From assembly GCA_038025085.1 (NCBI GenBank), contig CM076146.1, positions 19,849,001 to 19,913,000 on the forward strand: a stretch of DNA of 64,000 bases, read 5' to 3'. Under the pieces are notes generated by a model. It searched no databases. It worked only from the letters and a program-made list of their open reading frames with translations, and was not told where the DNA came from. Source of the stretch: Tetragonia tetragonoides. Its lineage: Eukaryota > Streptophyta > Magnoliopsida > Caryophyllales > Aizoaceae. Each line of letters opens with the position of its first letter. Positions within the stretch are counted from its first letter, which is position 1. The position numbers were made by a program, and so were the translations under genes. Below, piece after piece: positions 44,210 through 56,330 of the stretch.

Positions 44210-45440
44210 ATGACTTGGAGCCAAGGGTCTGACAACCTTTTACCTTTGGATCCCGAGATTTATAGAACATTACGTCCCGCTAGAAAAAAAGCACGAAAGC
44301 GGCAAGAAGAAGAGTTGAGACAACAACGTGAGCTTGAACTAGAACAAGCTACCATGGGGGATGATCTTTGATCCTTCAGGATTTCTCCAATCCCACCGTT
44401 GGTAACATTGGTTCGAGTATCACAAGACCGGCTATCGCGGCCAACAATTTTGAGATCAAAACGTCCTTCATTTCCTTCATCAAAGAGGACCAATACCATG
44501 GAAACCATGGTGAATACCCCAATGATCACATTGCTCTATTCTTGGAGAAATGTGACACCTTGATGATGAACGGGGTTAATGATGATGCACTTCGCCTCCG
44601 CTTATTCCCATTTTCCTTAGCGGGGAAGGCGAAGCAATGGTTAAATAGTCAAGAAGCCAATTCGTTCACTACATGGGAGACTTTGTCTAATGCATTCTTG
44701 ATTCGGTATTTTTCACTGGATTTGGCCAATAAGTTGAGAAATGACATTCATGCTTTCCATAGAGACGGACAGTCATTGTATGAAGCTTGGGAGCGGTTCA
44801 AGGATTTGCAAAGAAACTGCCCTCCTCATGGAATTGAACCGTGACTCCTAATTCAGACATTCTATAGTGGATTGAATCTCACTATGAGAATGTCCATTGA
44901 TGCCGCCGCAAGTGGCTCTATCATGACTATGAGACCACCAAATGCCAAACAAGTACTTGAGAACATGGCTTCCAACAATTACCAATGGTCTTCCGATAGG
45001 CAGGGTAGTAAGAGGAGTAGTGGCAAGATCGATGTTGATGCGGTGAAACTTTTGACAAGCAAGTTAGATGCTCTTTCTCATGAAGTTCAACGAATGCAAT
45101 CGAGTAGCTCTCAACGGCAAGTGTACATGAGCAATGATCCTGAAGAGGTGACAATTGAACAAGCTAATGCCCTATATAACCCCAATACTCGTCCTCCAAA
45201 TGACCCATTCTCCCAAACTTACAATCCAGGTTGGAGAAATCATCCCAACTTCTCCTATCGACACAAGTCCTTTCCCTCCATAAAATCCTCCACAAAATAC
45301 CTTCTCCCCACAAAATTCCTCCACTCATCCTCCGGGTTTCCAAACTAAAGCTCCATTCCATAATCCCACATCTCAACCCCCACCACCATCCAATACGAAC
45401 TTCTACAATGCTCAAATGGAGCAAAACAAGGCGGTGAATG
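44210..45440 (+). pseudogene. Athila gag
   Basis: The ATG at 44210 opens a charged N-terminus (LRPARKKARKRQEEELRQQ). A frameshift near 44365 leads into the capsid-like domain at 44368-44842: YPNDHIALFLEKCDTLMMNG, LRLRLFPFSLAGKAKQWL, FTTWETLSNAFLIRYF and SLYEAWERFKDLQRNCPPHG, the Athila signature. A TGA at 44842-44844 stands where the family usually has Trp. The frame goes on through RMSIDAAASGS and LENMASNNYQWSS to about 45260, then shifts into a Pro/Asn-rich tail. Gag forms the virus-like particle. This copy has at least one stop and two shifts. Confidence 0.87.
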
Positions 45441-46590
45441 ATGTACTTCGCCTAATGATGTAAAAATTGGATTCATTTACCACTCACAAAAAAATCTTGA
45501 AAACCAAGTTGCACAACAAGATAGTTCGTCAACAAGGGTGCCGGGTCAACTTCCAGGGAAGCCCGAGACTAATCTCAATGGGCATGTAGATGCTATTTTC
45601 TTGAGATGTGAGGAGAGCTTGGAGGAGTTGCACATGGTAGAAAAGGGGGCTGAGGGGAGCTTAAGGAATGAAAATGATAAAGTGGTGAAAGTTGTGAAGC
45701 CTCGTGAGGATGGAAGGAAAGAGAATAATAAGGTGGAGACTCCGAGGCGAAAGGAACCCAATGTTGTTCATATTAAGTTATACAAGCCACCGGTTCCTTT
45801 TTCTCAACGGTTAGTGAATCCCACTTTGTTCAAGAAGTATGGCAAGTTCTTAAAGATACTCGAGAAGCTCCACATCAATATCCCATTCCTTGAGACAATT
45901 TTGAAGATGCCTTCTTATGCGAAATTCTTGAAGGAGATCCTATCCAACAAACGCAAGCTTGAGGAGAGTGCAATGGTGTCTCTAACTGAGGAATGTAGTG
46001 CAATTCTCCAAAACAAGTCACCTTCGAATCTTAAGGATCCCGATTCTTTCTCTATCCCTTGTGTTATTGGTAAAATAGATTTTGATAAGGCTTTATGTGA
46101 CCTTAGGGCAAGTGTAAGTTTAATGCCATTGTCTATTTGCAAGAAGCTTGGTTTGGGTGACTTGAAACCCACCTCGATGTCATTGCAGCTTGTTGATCGA
46201 ACGGTGATGTATTCGGTGGGTGTTTTGGAAAATGTACCTATTCAAGTGGGTAAATTTTACATTCCTACGGATTTTGTTGTTCTAGAAATGGAGGAAGATG
46301 CTAGGATCCCAATCATACTTGGAAGACCATTCCTTGCTATCGCCGATGTGGTAATTGATGTTTAAGGTGGAAGGATTACCTTGAATATTGGTGATGACAA
46401 GGTTGAGTTTAGTTTCTCCCAAAATGTGATGACAACTGCTTTGGGAACTCTTGTTGTAGAGTTGAATTAATTGATCCTCCATTGCAAAAAGAAGCCGATG
46501 ATCTTCTTGAAGCATCTCTCGAAAATGGTGGTCGCTCAATGTTTGAAGACGAGAAGGACATATTGGCAACAAGAGTGATCATAGTGGCAA
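45441..46590 (+). pseudogene. Athila protease and start of pol
   Basis: The open segment 45538-46365 contains the linker (VHIKLYKPPVPFSQR, FLKILEKLHINIPFLE, PSYAKFLKEILSNKRK) and the retropepsin-like domain: IPCVIGKIDFDKALCDLRAS, LMPLSICKKLGLGDL and IPIILGRPFLAIADVVIDV. Athila proteases normally show DLGAS; here Gly is replaced by Arg (DLRAS), which should disable catalysis. A TAA at 46363-46365 interrupts a reading that continues as GGRITLNIGDDKVEF. The linker to RT begins (DDLLEASLENGG) and then breaks off near 46600. Confidence 0.85.
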
Positions 46591-46680
46591 CATTGCCATT
46601 TTTGTGATACATCCGGGATAAGTTCAATGCAAGTGTCGAGCTCACGACCTTAAAGAGAGCTTCTTAGAAGCAACCCAAGT
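46591..46680 (+). other. Deletion junction and residual 3' end of pol
   Basis: Soon after the protease linker the frame reads KFNASVELTTLKRAS and a caacccaag motif, which in intact Athila elements lies after integrase at the far end of pol. RT, RNase H and integrase, some 3-4 kb, are missing between these two phrases. Confidence 0.7.
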
Positions 46681-46907
46681 TTTATTTGCTTTATTTTTAT
46701 TTTCGCATTCAAATAAAAAAGCAAAATAAAAATAAAAGAAGAAGAAGAAGAAGAAGAAGAAGAAGAGCATGATCACACATCCAATATTGGGTTGTTGAGA
46801 TTATGAGCATCATCATGCTCATTCAAGCAAGACCATTCTTCAAGGGATGTCAAAGTTCCAAGCTCTCTGCTGAAATTCGCAAGCCCATGTGCAGTAGGCT
46901 TTTTTAC
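46681..46907. repeat. A/T-rich tract and (GAA)n microsatellite
   Basis: tttatttgctttatttttat and its rough complement lead into a (GAA)n run at about 46738-46766. Gagcatgatc and catcatgctc motifs follow. No gene. Confidence 0.6.
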
Positions 46908-47683
46908 CACTACAACAAATGGTCACTTGTGCCACCATAACAATTGTGGCTATCATATGAAATTTCCTTCAAAAGCGCTTAGTCACGGGAGTATTTCTCG
47001 TGACCTGTCATGGCAATCTACTTAGCCACGGTTAAAGCACTCTTGTGGCTATAACGAGATGTCTAGCCACTGTTTTGTTAGTGACACGTTAGCATCTTGC
47101 CACTAAAGGAGTCGTGGAAATATTTAAATTAGCCACGTGAATATTTGTTGCGGGTTATTTTAATAGCTACAATTATACTAGTGGCTAATTAAACATGAGA
47201 AAAGAAATAAGAAAAACCTTAGAATTGTCGTTAGTGAGTCTTGAACTTGAGACATCTAGGAGTTTATAAGTGACTCAAACCATCTATGCTAAACTTCTTA
47301 TATGATTAAAGTATGGACATTATTATATTTAGATTGTTATTACATGGAAAAAATATCAACATCCACAAAACTTCTCGTGGAAAACTAGTGAATTCCTTGG
47401 CAAAATTTGTAAATGGCCACGGAAAAAAAAAATTGGTGACAATTTGGCCACATAAGTAAATTTTTGTGGCAATTTAGCTACGAAGTTATTTCACTCGTAG
47501 CGATTTTTCCAAGATGGCCACAATTTTGTTTTTCCCCTGGAAAAACAAGCATAAAATTAATTTGCCCGTGACAATTTTCTTGGAAATGGTCATGAAATAA
47601 TTTTCCGTGGCAATTTATAAAAACCCGAAAAAGTTGGCCTCCCGTGGTGAAATTTGTGGCCCAAGTGACTAATTGATGTAGTA
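46908..47683. mobile_element. Short CACTA derivative (776 bp, MITE-like)
   Basis: The left end CACTACAACAAATGGTCACT pairs with the right end aagtgactaattgatgtagta. The final base is A where G is expected. The target duplication tac is present on both sides (46905-46907 and 47684-47686). The interior carries many gtggc/gccac motifs in both directions and no coding sequence. The 3-bp duplication and CACTA end support the superfamily. Confidence 0.85.
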
Positions 47684-48770
47684 TACAGTGCATGATCATG
47701 CTCTGTTGGAGTTTGAAGCATAATCGTGCTGGTTCGAGTTCATTTTGAAGCATGATCAATTCATTTGAAGCTTTCGACAACTTTTCATAGAATCTCCCTC
47801 TCTTCCCCCACCAAATGGTGGGGCTCCGTGAGTTTTATCTCCTCTCTTCCCTATATTATTGTCTCTTCTCACATTGGGGATAATGTTCGTTTCAAGCTTG
47901 GGGAGGTGATTTTTAGATGCTACTTTGTGAAATGTGAATTGCATATAGTTTTTGTTTTATTCTGCATCGTTAGATTAGTTTTTCATTTTTTTTTTTTGCT
48001 TTTTTATTTTTTTTTTTGTTTTGCATATAGTTAGGTTTTATTTCTGCATGATTGTTTGAAAAAAATCCAGAAAATAGAAAAACCAAAAAAAGGGAAAAAA
48101 TGAAAAATGAGAAAATCCAAAAAACAATTGAGATATGATCCTTCGATGATGATTTGTGTTATTATCGTGAATGAATCGAAAGGATCAACCTTTGTTCATG
48201 TGCAAATGTGTTTGAGCCTAAGATTTACATAGCATGATTGTTGTTGCGATTCATGGTTTGTGGCATGGTAGATGATGAGTCTTGAATGTTGTGTAGTTGA
48301 GTTGGATAGACCAAATTGACCCGTGAGTTTTGAGTTGTGAAGACCGTGCATCACTACGATCTATTTTGTCTTTGATGTGTGAAACTATTTATTAGTCATT
48401 GGTTTCTAGAACTCACCTTGGGATGAAACCAATGACTAAGGTAAGTTCCAGAACCCACTTGGATTGTCAATTTAAACACTTGAGTGTGAGTGTTCACTTA
48501 CCTAAAGTGAGGGTCTATCTACTTTGTTATGCTATATTCGAGAGTGGGTCTTGTGGTAAGATTTTGATGTCATGGTTCGCGATTACATGATGTGCTAAAT
48601 GAATTCGAACGACTTTGAGTTTTTTGTTCTTGACATGGGTTGTTTCTTTTTGATTCGATGTTGCTTTTGAAACTCAATTTGATAAGGTGATCTCTTGAGT
48701 TTTGTTCTCATTTTCTGTTGTCTTGACTTGTTTTGCTTGGGGGCAAGCAAAGGTTCAAGCTTGGGGAGTT
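47684..48770 (+). other. Athila 3' non-coding region with polypurine tracts
   Basis: No gene. A PPT-like caagcttggggagg is at about 47895-47908, and the PPT proper, caagcttggggagtt (48756-48770), directly precedes the LTR. T-runs (47981-48018) and A-runs (48058-48125) flank the first one. Confidence 0.6.
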
Positions 48771-49431
48771 TGATGAGTGCCTAAATAGTGTTGATATTCA
48801 TGTTATATATGCACTCATCAGTTCTATGATTTGTGTGATTATCCTTGTTTTTATTTAATTTTATTCATTTTATGATAAGGATCACTACGTGGGTATGTTT
48901 GTGCGTTTAATGTGATTTTAGGTTCATTTTGCAGCTCAAATCTACAATTAGAATTAATATGGACTTTGGAGTGTCAAGAGAAGAAGCAAAGAAGAAGGAA
49001 TCGAAGTTGGAATGACAAGAGATGTCAGAAATTGTGAAGCTTTGGACTCGTCTACAGTGCATGACCATGCTTCCAATAGGCATGATCATGTGTCATCATG
49101 TGAAAATGACAGTAGCCAATGATCTTGAAGAATAGAGCAAGCACCATCATGCCTATGTTGGCACGATCATGCTCATGTTCGATTTATGCATAATCGACAA
49201 AAGACCGTTCCTCTTCTTTTCTCCCATTTGATTAAACATTTATAGACTTATAAAAGGGCTCATCTCTTCTTCTTCCTCCACCTCTCACACTCCATCTTTC
49301 TATCCCTCTCTACTCTATTAGAATAGCTTAGAATTTACATTAAGCACTTAGATACTCTCAAATTCTCTAGTTTATTAGCAATTTGAAGAACAAGTTCAAG
49401 TTTTGGGCAATTTTTTTGGTTTATCTCTCAT

Positions 49432-49475
<44 letters not shown>

Positions 49476-50217
49476 CCCTCTCTGTTGCTTTTACTTTTCA
49501 ATCCTTTAGTTTATGATTGTTATTTCTTTTAGTTTGCTAATTCATGTTTAGTTTGATTCTTATCATTTGCTTAATAGTTTCTTTAATCACAAGTAGCTAA
49601 TTTTCCTATTCTAGGGTTGATGTAGCTTAATTTATTGGGTTATTTGATGTCTTGATAAAATGATGCTAGCATGTTTGTTAAATCGTTGCACATGATTATT
49701 TATATGCTTATTGTTATTCATAATCCTTGAAAGAGGGTTTTGGATACTTGGATGGTTAGCATAAAATCGAAAGGGGAATGCTAATTATCGGACATCGAAT
49801 AATCATCTTGATTGCCTAATCAGGAAAGTAGATTAGAATTTCTTGTGGGCTTGGATTGAATTTCACTATTCATGCTCTTGATGTTACTTGACTCCATGAG
49901 AATCGGTAGTTAAGTTTGCATTGAGTTTGCCTTTATCGCTTCGAGAGAAGGTTTAGGCTTCTTTATCCCTCCTTGCAACGATTGCCAAGGACAAGCTAGT
50001 TAAGTTTATCTATCGCATCAAGTAATCTAGTTAAGTGATGTCAACCCTAGATCTTTTATCTTGCTAGATTCTCGTAATTTTGTTACATATTTCCAATTCG
50101 AATTGCTTAGCTTGTTACATATTTCAGAAAACTTAATACTTGGATATACTAGCTCACTTTGGATACGATAATCTTTTACACTTCTCGATAAAATCCGTAT
50201 ACTTGCGGAGGCTCTCA
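48771..50217 (+). repeat. Athila 3' LTR (1,447 bp, uninterrupted)
   Basis: TGATGAGTGCC ... GGCTCTCA. It is colinear with the three 5' LTR pieces. It has a (CT)n expansion at about 49435-49472 that the 5' LTR lacks, and its TATA box is at 49249-49256. It serves as the empty-site reference for the CACTA and array insertions. Confidence 0.92.
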
Positions 50218-51362
<1,145 letters not shown>

Positions 51363-52312
51363 TTATTTTTTTTTGGAAAGTAATATGATTTTATTACTTC
51401 CAAAAGGATAGGAAATTACAGCTCAAACTAGCCAACAGGCTATTACATTTACAACCAAAACAACTCAATATTCTATAGTCTAATCCTAGACCAACGAATG
51501 CAGACCAATCTCAAATAGCTGATAACATCCCCTTTTTTACAAAAGTTTCTGTTACCCTCCAGAGATTACAAGGGATTCTGCAAACTGCTTTTTGAGTGCA
51601 CATAAAAACAATACATCAGAATGGAACACATATTACATCAAATATTAAACTACACAAAATAGTTTAATTGTAGCTGAAAATACTCTTGCAGCTTCTTGTT
51701 GTTGGATACAGTTGCACGCACGTGCAAGCTGTTAATAATCTCCCTCACTATGTTATCAACTGTTGAGGCTTTATCTTAGAAAATCCTCATGTTGCGTTCT
51801 TTCCATACATGATAAACAACAACAGCAAAGCAACCATATAGTACCTGACTTCTTGGTGTTCTGCCTTTGAAGTTCTGCTGAATTTATTGCACAAGTTGCT
51901 GCCAGCGCCAATGAATACTAGGCACTTTCATCCATTGAAAACACTTGTTTCAAAGCTCACTAGCAAACTTACAAGTGAGAAATAAATGCTCAAAGGTCTC
52001 TTCTCTCTGCTTACAGAAATCACAGCAGCTAGGCCCTTGTATGCCTATCTTATTAAGGTTCTTCCAAATAGGAAGCCTTCCCTGCATCAGCAGCCACGTA
52101 ATGAATTTCCATTTAGGGAAGGAAAGTGAACACCACACAATGTTGCACCAGTTCTTCTTCTGTCTGTCATGCAGTATCTTCCTGTACACTTCACCAACTT
52201 TGTACTTGTGAATAGCAGGATTGCAAACCACAGAGAACAAGAGAGGTCTCAGATCATACATCTTCGGAACTATCCAAGCAGCTTGCGTAGCCTTGCGCAT
52301 AGTCCAGCCTTG
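51363..52312 (-). mobile_element. 5'-truncated LINE fragment
   Basis: The minus strand ends in a poly-A (51363-51375 as T-run). Upstream of it the frame at 52300-51950 reads KVGEVYRKILHDRQKKNW, then WCSLSFPKWKFITWLLMQGR and CCDFCKQREETFEHLFLTC. This is the zinc-binding domain at the end of plant LINE ORF2. A further phrase, VWKERNMRIF (about 51790), follows after a stop. 5' truncation is typical of failed LINE insertions. I could not identify a target duplication. Confidence 0.85.
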
Positions 52313-52359
52313 AAGTGTGATAATAAAGAGAAGCTACCCACTTACTACCCATCTTATTT

Positions 52360-53205
52360 CTAAAATATTTTTATTGTGTAACCTACAGCACATGTTCCCC
52401 TTCGAACGAAAATCGAAGGACATCTATTGTGTAACCTACAGCACATGGTCTCCCTTCGACTAAAAGTCGAAGGATTTTTATCATGTACCTTATTTCTAAC
52501 GAAATATTTTCATTGTGTAGCCTACAGCACAGGTTCCCCTTCGACTGAAAATCGAAGGACATCTATTGTGTATGCTACAACACAAGGTCTCCCTTCGACT
52601 AAAAGTCAAAGAATTTTTATCATTCACCTTATTTCTAACGAAATATTTTTATTGTGTAACCTAGAGCACAGGTTCCCCTTCGACTGAAAATCGAAGGACA
52701 TTTATTGTATGACCTACAGCATAAGGTCCCCCTTCGACTAAAAATCAAAGGATTTTTATCTTTTATCTTATTTTTAACAATATATTTTATTGTGTAACCT
52801 ACAACACAGGTTCCCCTTCGACTGAAAATCGAAGGACATTTTTTGTGTAACCTACAGAACAGGTTCCCCTTCGACTGAAAATCGAAGGACATTTATTGTG
52901 TAACCTACAGCACAAGGTCTCCATTCGACTAAAAATTGAAGGATTTTTATCATTTATCTCATTTCTAAATATTTTATTGTGCAACCTACAGCACAGGTTC
53001 CCCTTCGATTGAAAATCGAAGGACATTTATTGTGTAACTTACTGTACAGGGTCACCCTTCGACTAAAAATTGAAGGATTGTTATCATTTACCTTATTCCT
53101 ATCGAAATATTTTTATTATGAAAACTACAGCACAGGGTCTCTCCGTTCGACTGATAGTCGAAGGATGTTTATTATGTTACCTGCAATATAGGGTCAAACT
53201 CTCGG
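52360..53205. repeat. Tandem repeat with cttcga...tcgaag dyads
   Basis: About 840 bp with a higher-order period near 140 bp. Each period consists of two diverged half units, both carrying a cctacagcacaggt-like box and a cttcgactgaaaatcgaag dyad. I count twelve dyads, from about 52398 to 53163. Type 1 has a 7-base loop (ctgaaaa). Type 2 (cttcgactaaaagtcgaag) extends the stem. The repeat ends about 160 bp before a PPT and LTR, the position of the hypervariable 3'UTR of Tat elements. Confidence 0.85.
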
Positions 53206-53348
53206 TCAAATATTCCGGGGAAATTGTTACTTTTATCCTAAAATGATTTGTTTATCTCTAACTGATTGTCACCTCACTCAGTTTGCCTGTTTATTGCAAG
53301 TATTGGCACAGGAAAATACTTTGACCTTCGCCCTATTCAAGCTGGGCC

Positions 53349-53362
53349 AAAGTAGGGGCTTA
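53349..53362 (+). promoter_or_regulatory. Polypurine tract before the Tat LTR
   Basis: aaagtaggggctta immediately precedes the LTR start TGTAAACACC and resembles the AAAGTGGGGGCTTC tract of the other Tat element. Confidence 0.7.
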
Positions 53363-54769
53363 TGTAAACACCAAAATTTGTCTCTATGCTAAGTCCCCAT
53401 AAAAACCCGATGATGAAAGGATTGGATTTTGCTCGAACTTGGGTTGCGAGAATAATTGCTCTAATGATTAGCCCAGTTCATCTGAATTAACTAGTGAAAG
53501 CCTTTTGTACAGGTGATCCAAACCAGTTGGACTCAATTAATTGGAGTCCAAAACTGAGAGATATGCCTCTTTGAACCTAAGAGCCCAAAAGGGAACCCAA
53601 ACCCATGAGTAAACCCTTGGTCAAACAAGGGAACTCAGTCATTCCTGTGTGGACCCCCTCAGAGAAGCCACCCCCGCTTAGAAAAGCAGACAGGCGCCTA
53701 TGCATGCATGCCACTCCAGGTCCAAGCGACCACGTTTGAGTTCAAGCGGTGGCCGCTAGGTCAAGCGGCTATGCCGTTAGGCTAAGCGGCTTGGCCGCTT
53801 GCCAAGCGGTTCAACCGCTTGTCCTGACGAGTCAGCTGCTCGGCCTAGTTGCATGGCCGTCTGGACCTTTTCTCGTGGACGGCAAATTCGAGGGCCATTC
53901 GATTTCCATGCCAAACCCTGGCAGCTCCCCCTCTTCTATATAAATAAACCTTTAGGTTCAGTTGAAGAGGTTGGTCTTTTGGTTGGCAGTTTCTCTCTCA
54001 GGTTGGTTGTTTGGTTGGCTGTTAGAGAATAGAGGTTGATTCTCTCTCTCTCATATAAAAAAAAACCCTAAATTCTGATTCTACTCCTTCTTTAGGTTAG
54101 CCCTAACACCACAAAATAAACCTTCATACTTCATCAAGAGCAAGAATTCAAGCATAACAACCCAATAAGTTCATTGTGAGCATCCAGATAATCCAACCTG
54201 AGGGTTTTCAATAAATTTTATATTGCTTCTTATTTACTAACGAATTTGGTTTATGTGATATGTATATGCATGTCGCTTTTTGAGCAAAAGGGCTTGTATT
54301 AAGCCTAATAAATGGATGAATGAATGAATGCATATATTGTTATTTATTGCTCTTTATATTAAATTATGCTTTATTTGTGAATTGGTGGATGAATTACTTG
54401 TTTGCCTTGTAACTCGCAGGTTTTAGCATATTTATCGTTTTCTACCAATAAAACATGTAACTTTGATAAGTTGTTAAAAGTGGTCACGTTAATAATGTTT
54501 GTTCAACCCATTAGTTAAAACTAGGAATTTGGAAAAATTGAACCTTGTTTGGAACCGTAGCATTAATAATCGCATTGAATTGATTAGTAAAGGTCGTTGT
54601 TGTCAACGGGCGAGTTGGGTGCCTAATACCATCCTAGCTCATACCTATGCCCCCGAACTCATTTATGAAGTCAATTTTCCCAATAGGGATTGGGGCGCAG
54701 AAGAGTTGGGTTGACGTCTTTTTAGATTATCGAGTTGACTCCAAGGGTTCCAAATTTTCTTAAATTTGG
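53363..54769 (+). repeat. LTR of the second Tat element (about 1.4 kb)
   Basis: Starts TGTAAACACCAAAATTTG; the right boundary is set by the PBS and is uncertain by some bases. It has a palindrome cluster (aagcggc/gccgctt, 53722-53830) and a TATA box ctatataaat (53936-53945). The cccgatgatgaaagg segment near the start is shared with the other Tat LTRs. Confidence 0.75.
53936..53945 (+). promoter_or_regulatory. TATA box of the second Tat LTR
   Basis: ctatataaat about 110 bp downstream of the aagcggc palindrome cluster; the CT-rich sequence after 53985 fits a leader. Confidence 0.6.
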
Positions 54770-55096
54770 TGGCGACTTCCGACAATCTTAATCACGTCCT
54801 TAGTACGAAAGGAAAATCTTTATGTGTATTCACACTCAAGAGATTCACGAAACTCAAAGACGCGCCCTCCCTGGCTATCCCACCGGCCGCCCGGAAATCA
54901 GGAAAAAGGGGAGAAAAATCCGGTAGCATACACCTAACTTTGCATATTTTCATTGTGTAGGAAATCCCGTTGGATCTGTCCCTCCACTAGGCCCGTTCGA
55001 ACTTCTCCAATCTTCAGTTCATCTTCAATTTCCAGTGTTGCCTCAGTACCTACTCCTTATACCATATTTCGCAAAATCTTCTTAACACCACCAAAA
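54770..55096 (+). promoter_or_regulatory. Primer-binding site and leader
   Basis: tggcgacttcc (54770-54780) keeps the TGGCGACT start of the tRNA-Arg-type PBS, but the following bases have diverged. About 310 bp of leader precede the gag ATG at 55097. Confidence 0.55.
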
Positions 55097-56330
55097 ATGG
55101 CTGATATCCCAGACCAGAACCCTCCACCTCCTCCTCCTTCAGATGCTTTGACCGAGATGAGGGGGATGATGTAACTGATATTATCTCGCCAGGATATGAT
55201 TGAGCAAACTATGACCCAACTCCACAGAGAACCCGAGCAACATGAGACACCAGGCGGTGGTACTCCGTTCAATCTTGAGTGTGGCTCTGTAGCAGGGGAT
55301 AATAAAGTGGATGAGGAAGTCAGAAAGATGAAAGAGGTTTTGAAAGGAATGACAATTGTCGAACCATGGCTCGATATTCATGGACTAGCTCTATTCCCAA
55401 CGGCTCGTCTCCTAAATGGGTTTAAAATGCCCAACATATCAAAGTTCAATGAAACGAAAAGTCCCACAACTTTCCTCAAGATGTATGTAGGGGCAATGAG
55501 CCCATGGGGTGTATTCAAACAATTGATTGCTCAACTCTTCCAACAATACCTAGACGGGCAGCAACCCAGTGATTTTTCCAACTCGAGAATTTAAAGAAAG
55601 CTACATGGTCCAATATTGTCTGGGAATTCACACGACAATACCGGTATAATGAAGAGGTTGATGTAACAAGAAGAGATCTTGAAACAATCTACCAGTACCC
55701 TACTGAGACTTTCTCAACTTTCATTAGTAAATGGAGGGCCAAGGCTTCTCAAATGATAAACCAACCAACAGAGGAGGATCAGACACAAATGATAGTTCGG
55801 AACCTCACACCGGATTTGAAAGGAAAAATGATGTTCCAGTATTTTCCCTCTTTCAAGGCATTAATATTCACCGGGTCGGTAATCGAGGACTCCCTTAGAA
55901 TGGAGGTTAAGAAAAAAGAGATAGCATCATCAAGCTCGAGGTACCGGAAGGGACCTTATAATTTGCCTTGTCGGAGTCTGGGAAAGCCTGCTGAAATCAG
56001 CAACATAGCATCCTCTACGGCATTTCAGCTTACCCCGATGCAAGAGTTTACCCCTCTGGGCATGTCATTGACTCAAGCTTTTGAAAAGTTGACCAATGCA
56101 GGAATGATTCAGCCTTTGGCGGTTGACCACCACCACCGCTAAGGCCCGGTCAGAATCCGAATGATCATTGTAAGTTTCACCAGTATGCTGGGCACTCGCT
56201 TGATTCATGTTTAGCCTTAAGGAAAAAGATCCAAGACCTGATTGATGAAGGAAAGCTTACCATAAACACCTTCAAAACGAGCAAGAACCCTCATAACATC
56301 ACAAAGAAATCGCTCCCTAGCCATCAGAAA
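55097..56330 (+). pseudogene. Tat gag module 1 with zinc knuckle
   Basis: The ATG at 55097 gives MADIPDQNPPPPPPSDALTE. An in-frame TAA at 55172 breaks it. The same frame goes on through VEPWLDIHGLALFP and PNISKFNETKSPTTFLKMYV to 55594, where a shift leads into the capsid end (YQYPTETFSTFISKWRAKA, QTQMIVRNLTPDLKGKM). A knuckle HCKFHQYAGHSLDSC (C-x2-H-x4-H-x4-C) follows at about 56165-56230, then KKIQDLIDEGKL. This is the standard Tat gag layout. Confidence 0.82.

Noticed and set aside
52360..53205. Possible CRISPR or terminator array because of regular hairpins
   Set aside because: The units are tandem with diverged half units and no unique spacers; the context is a Tat element 3' region.
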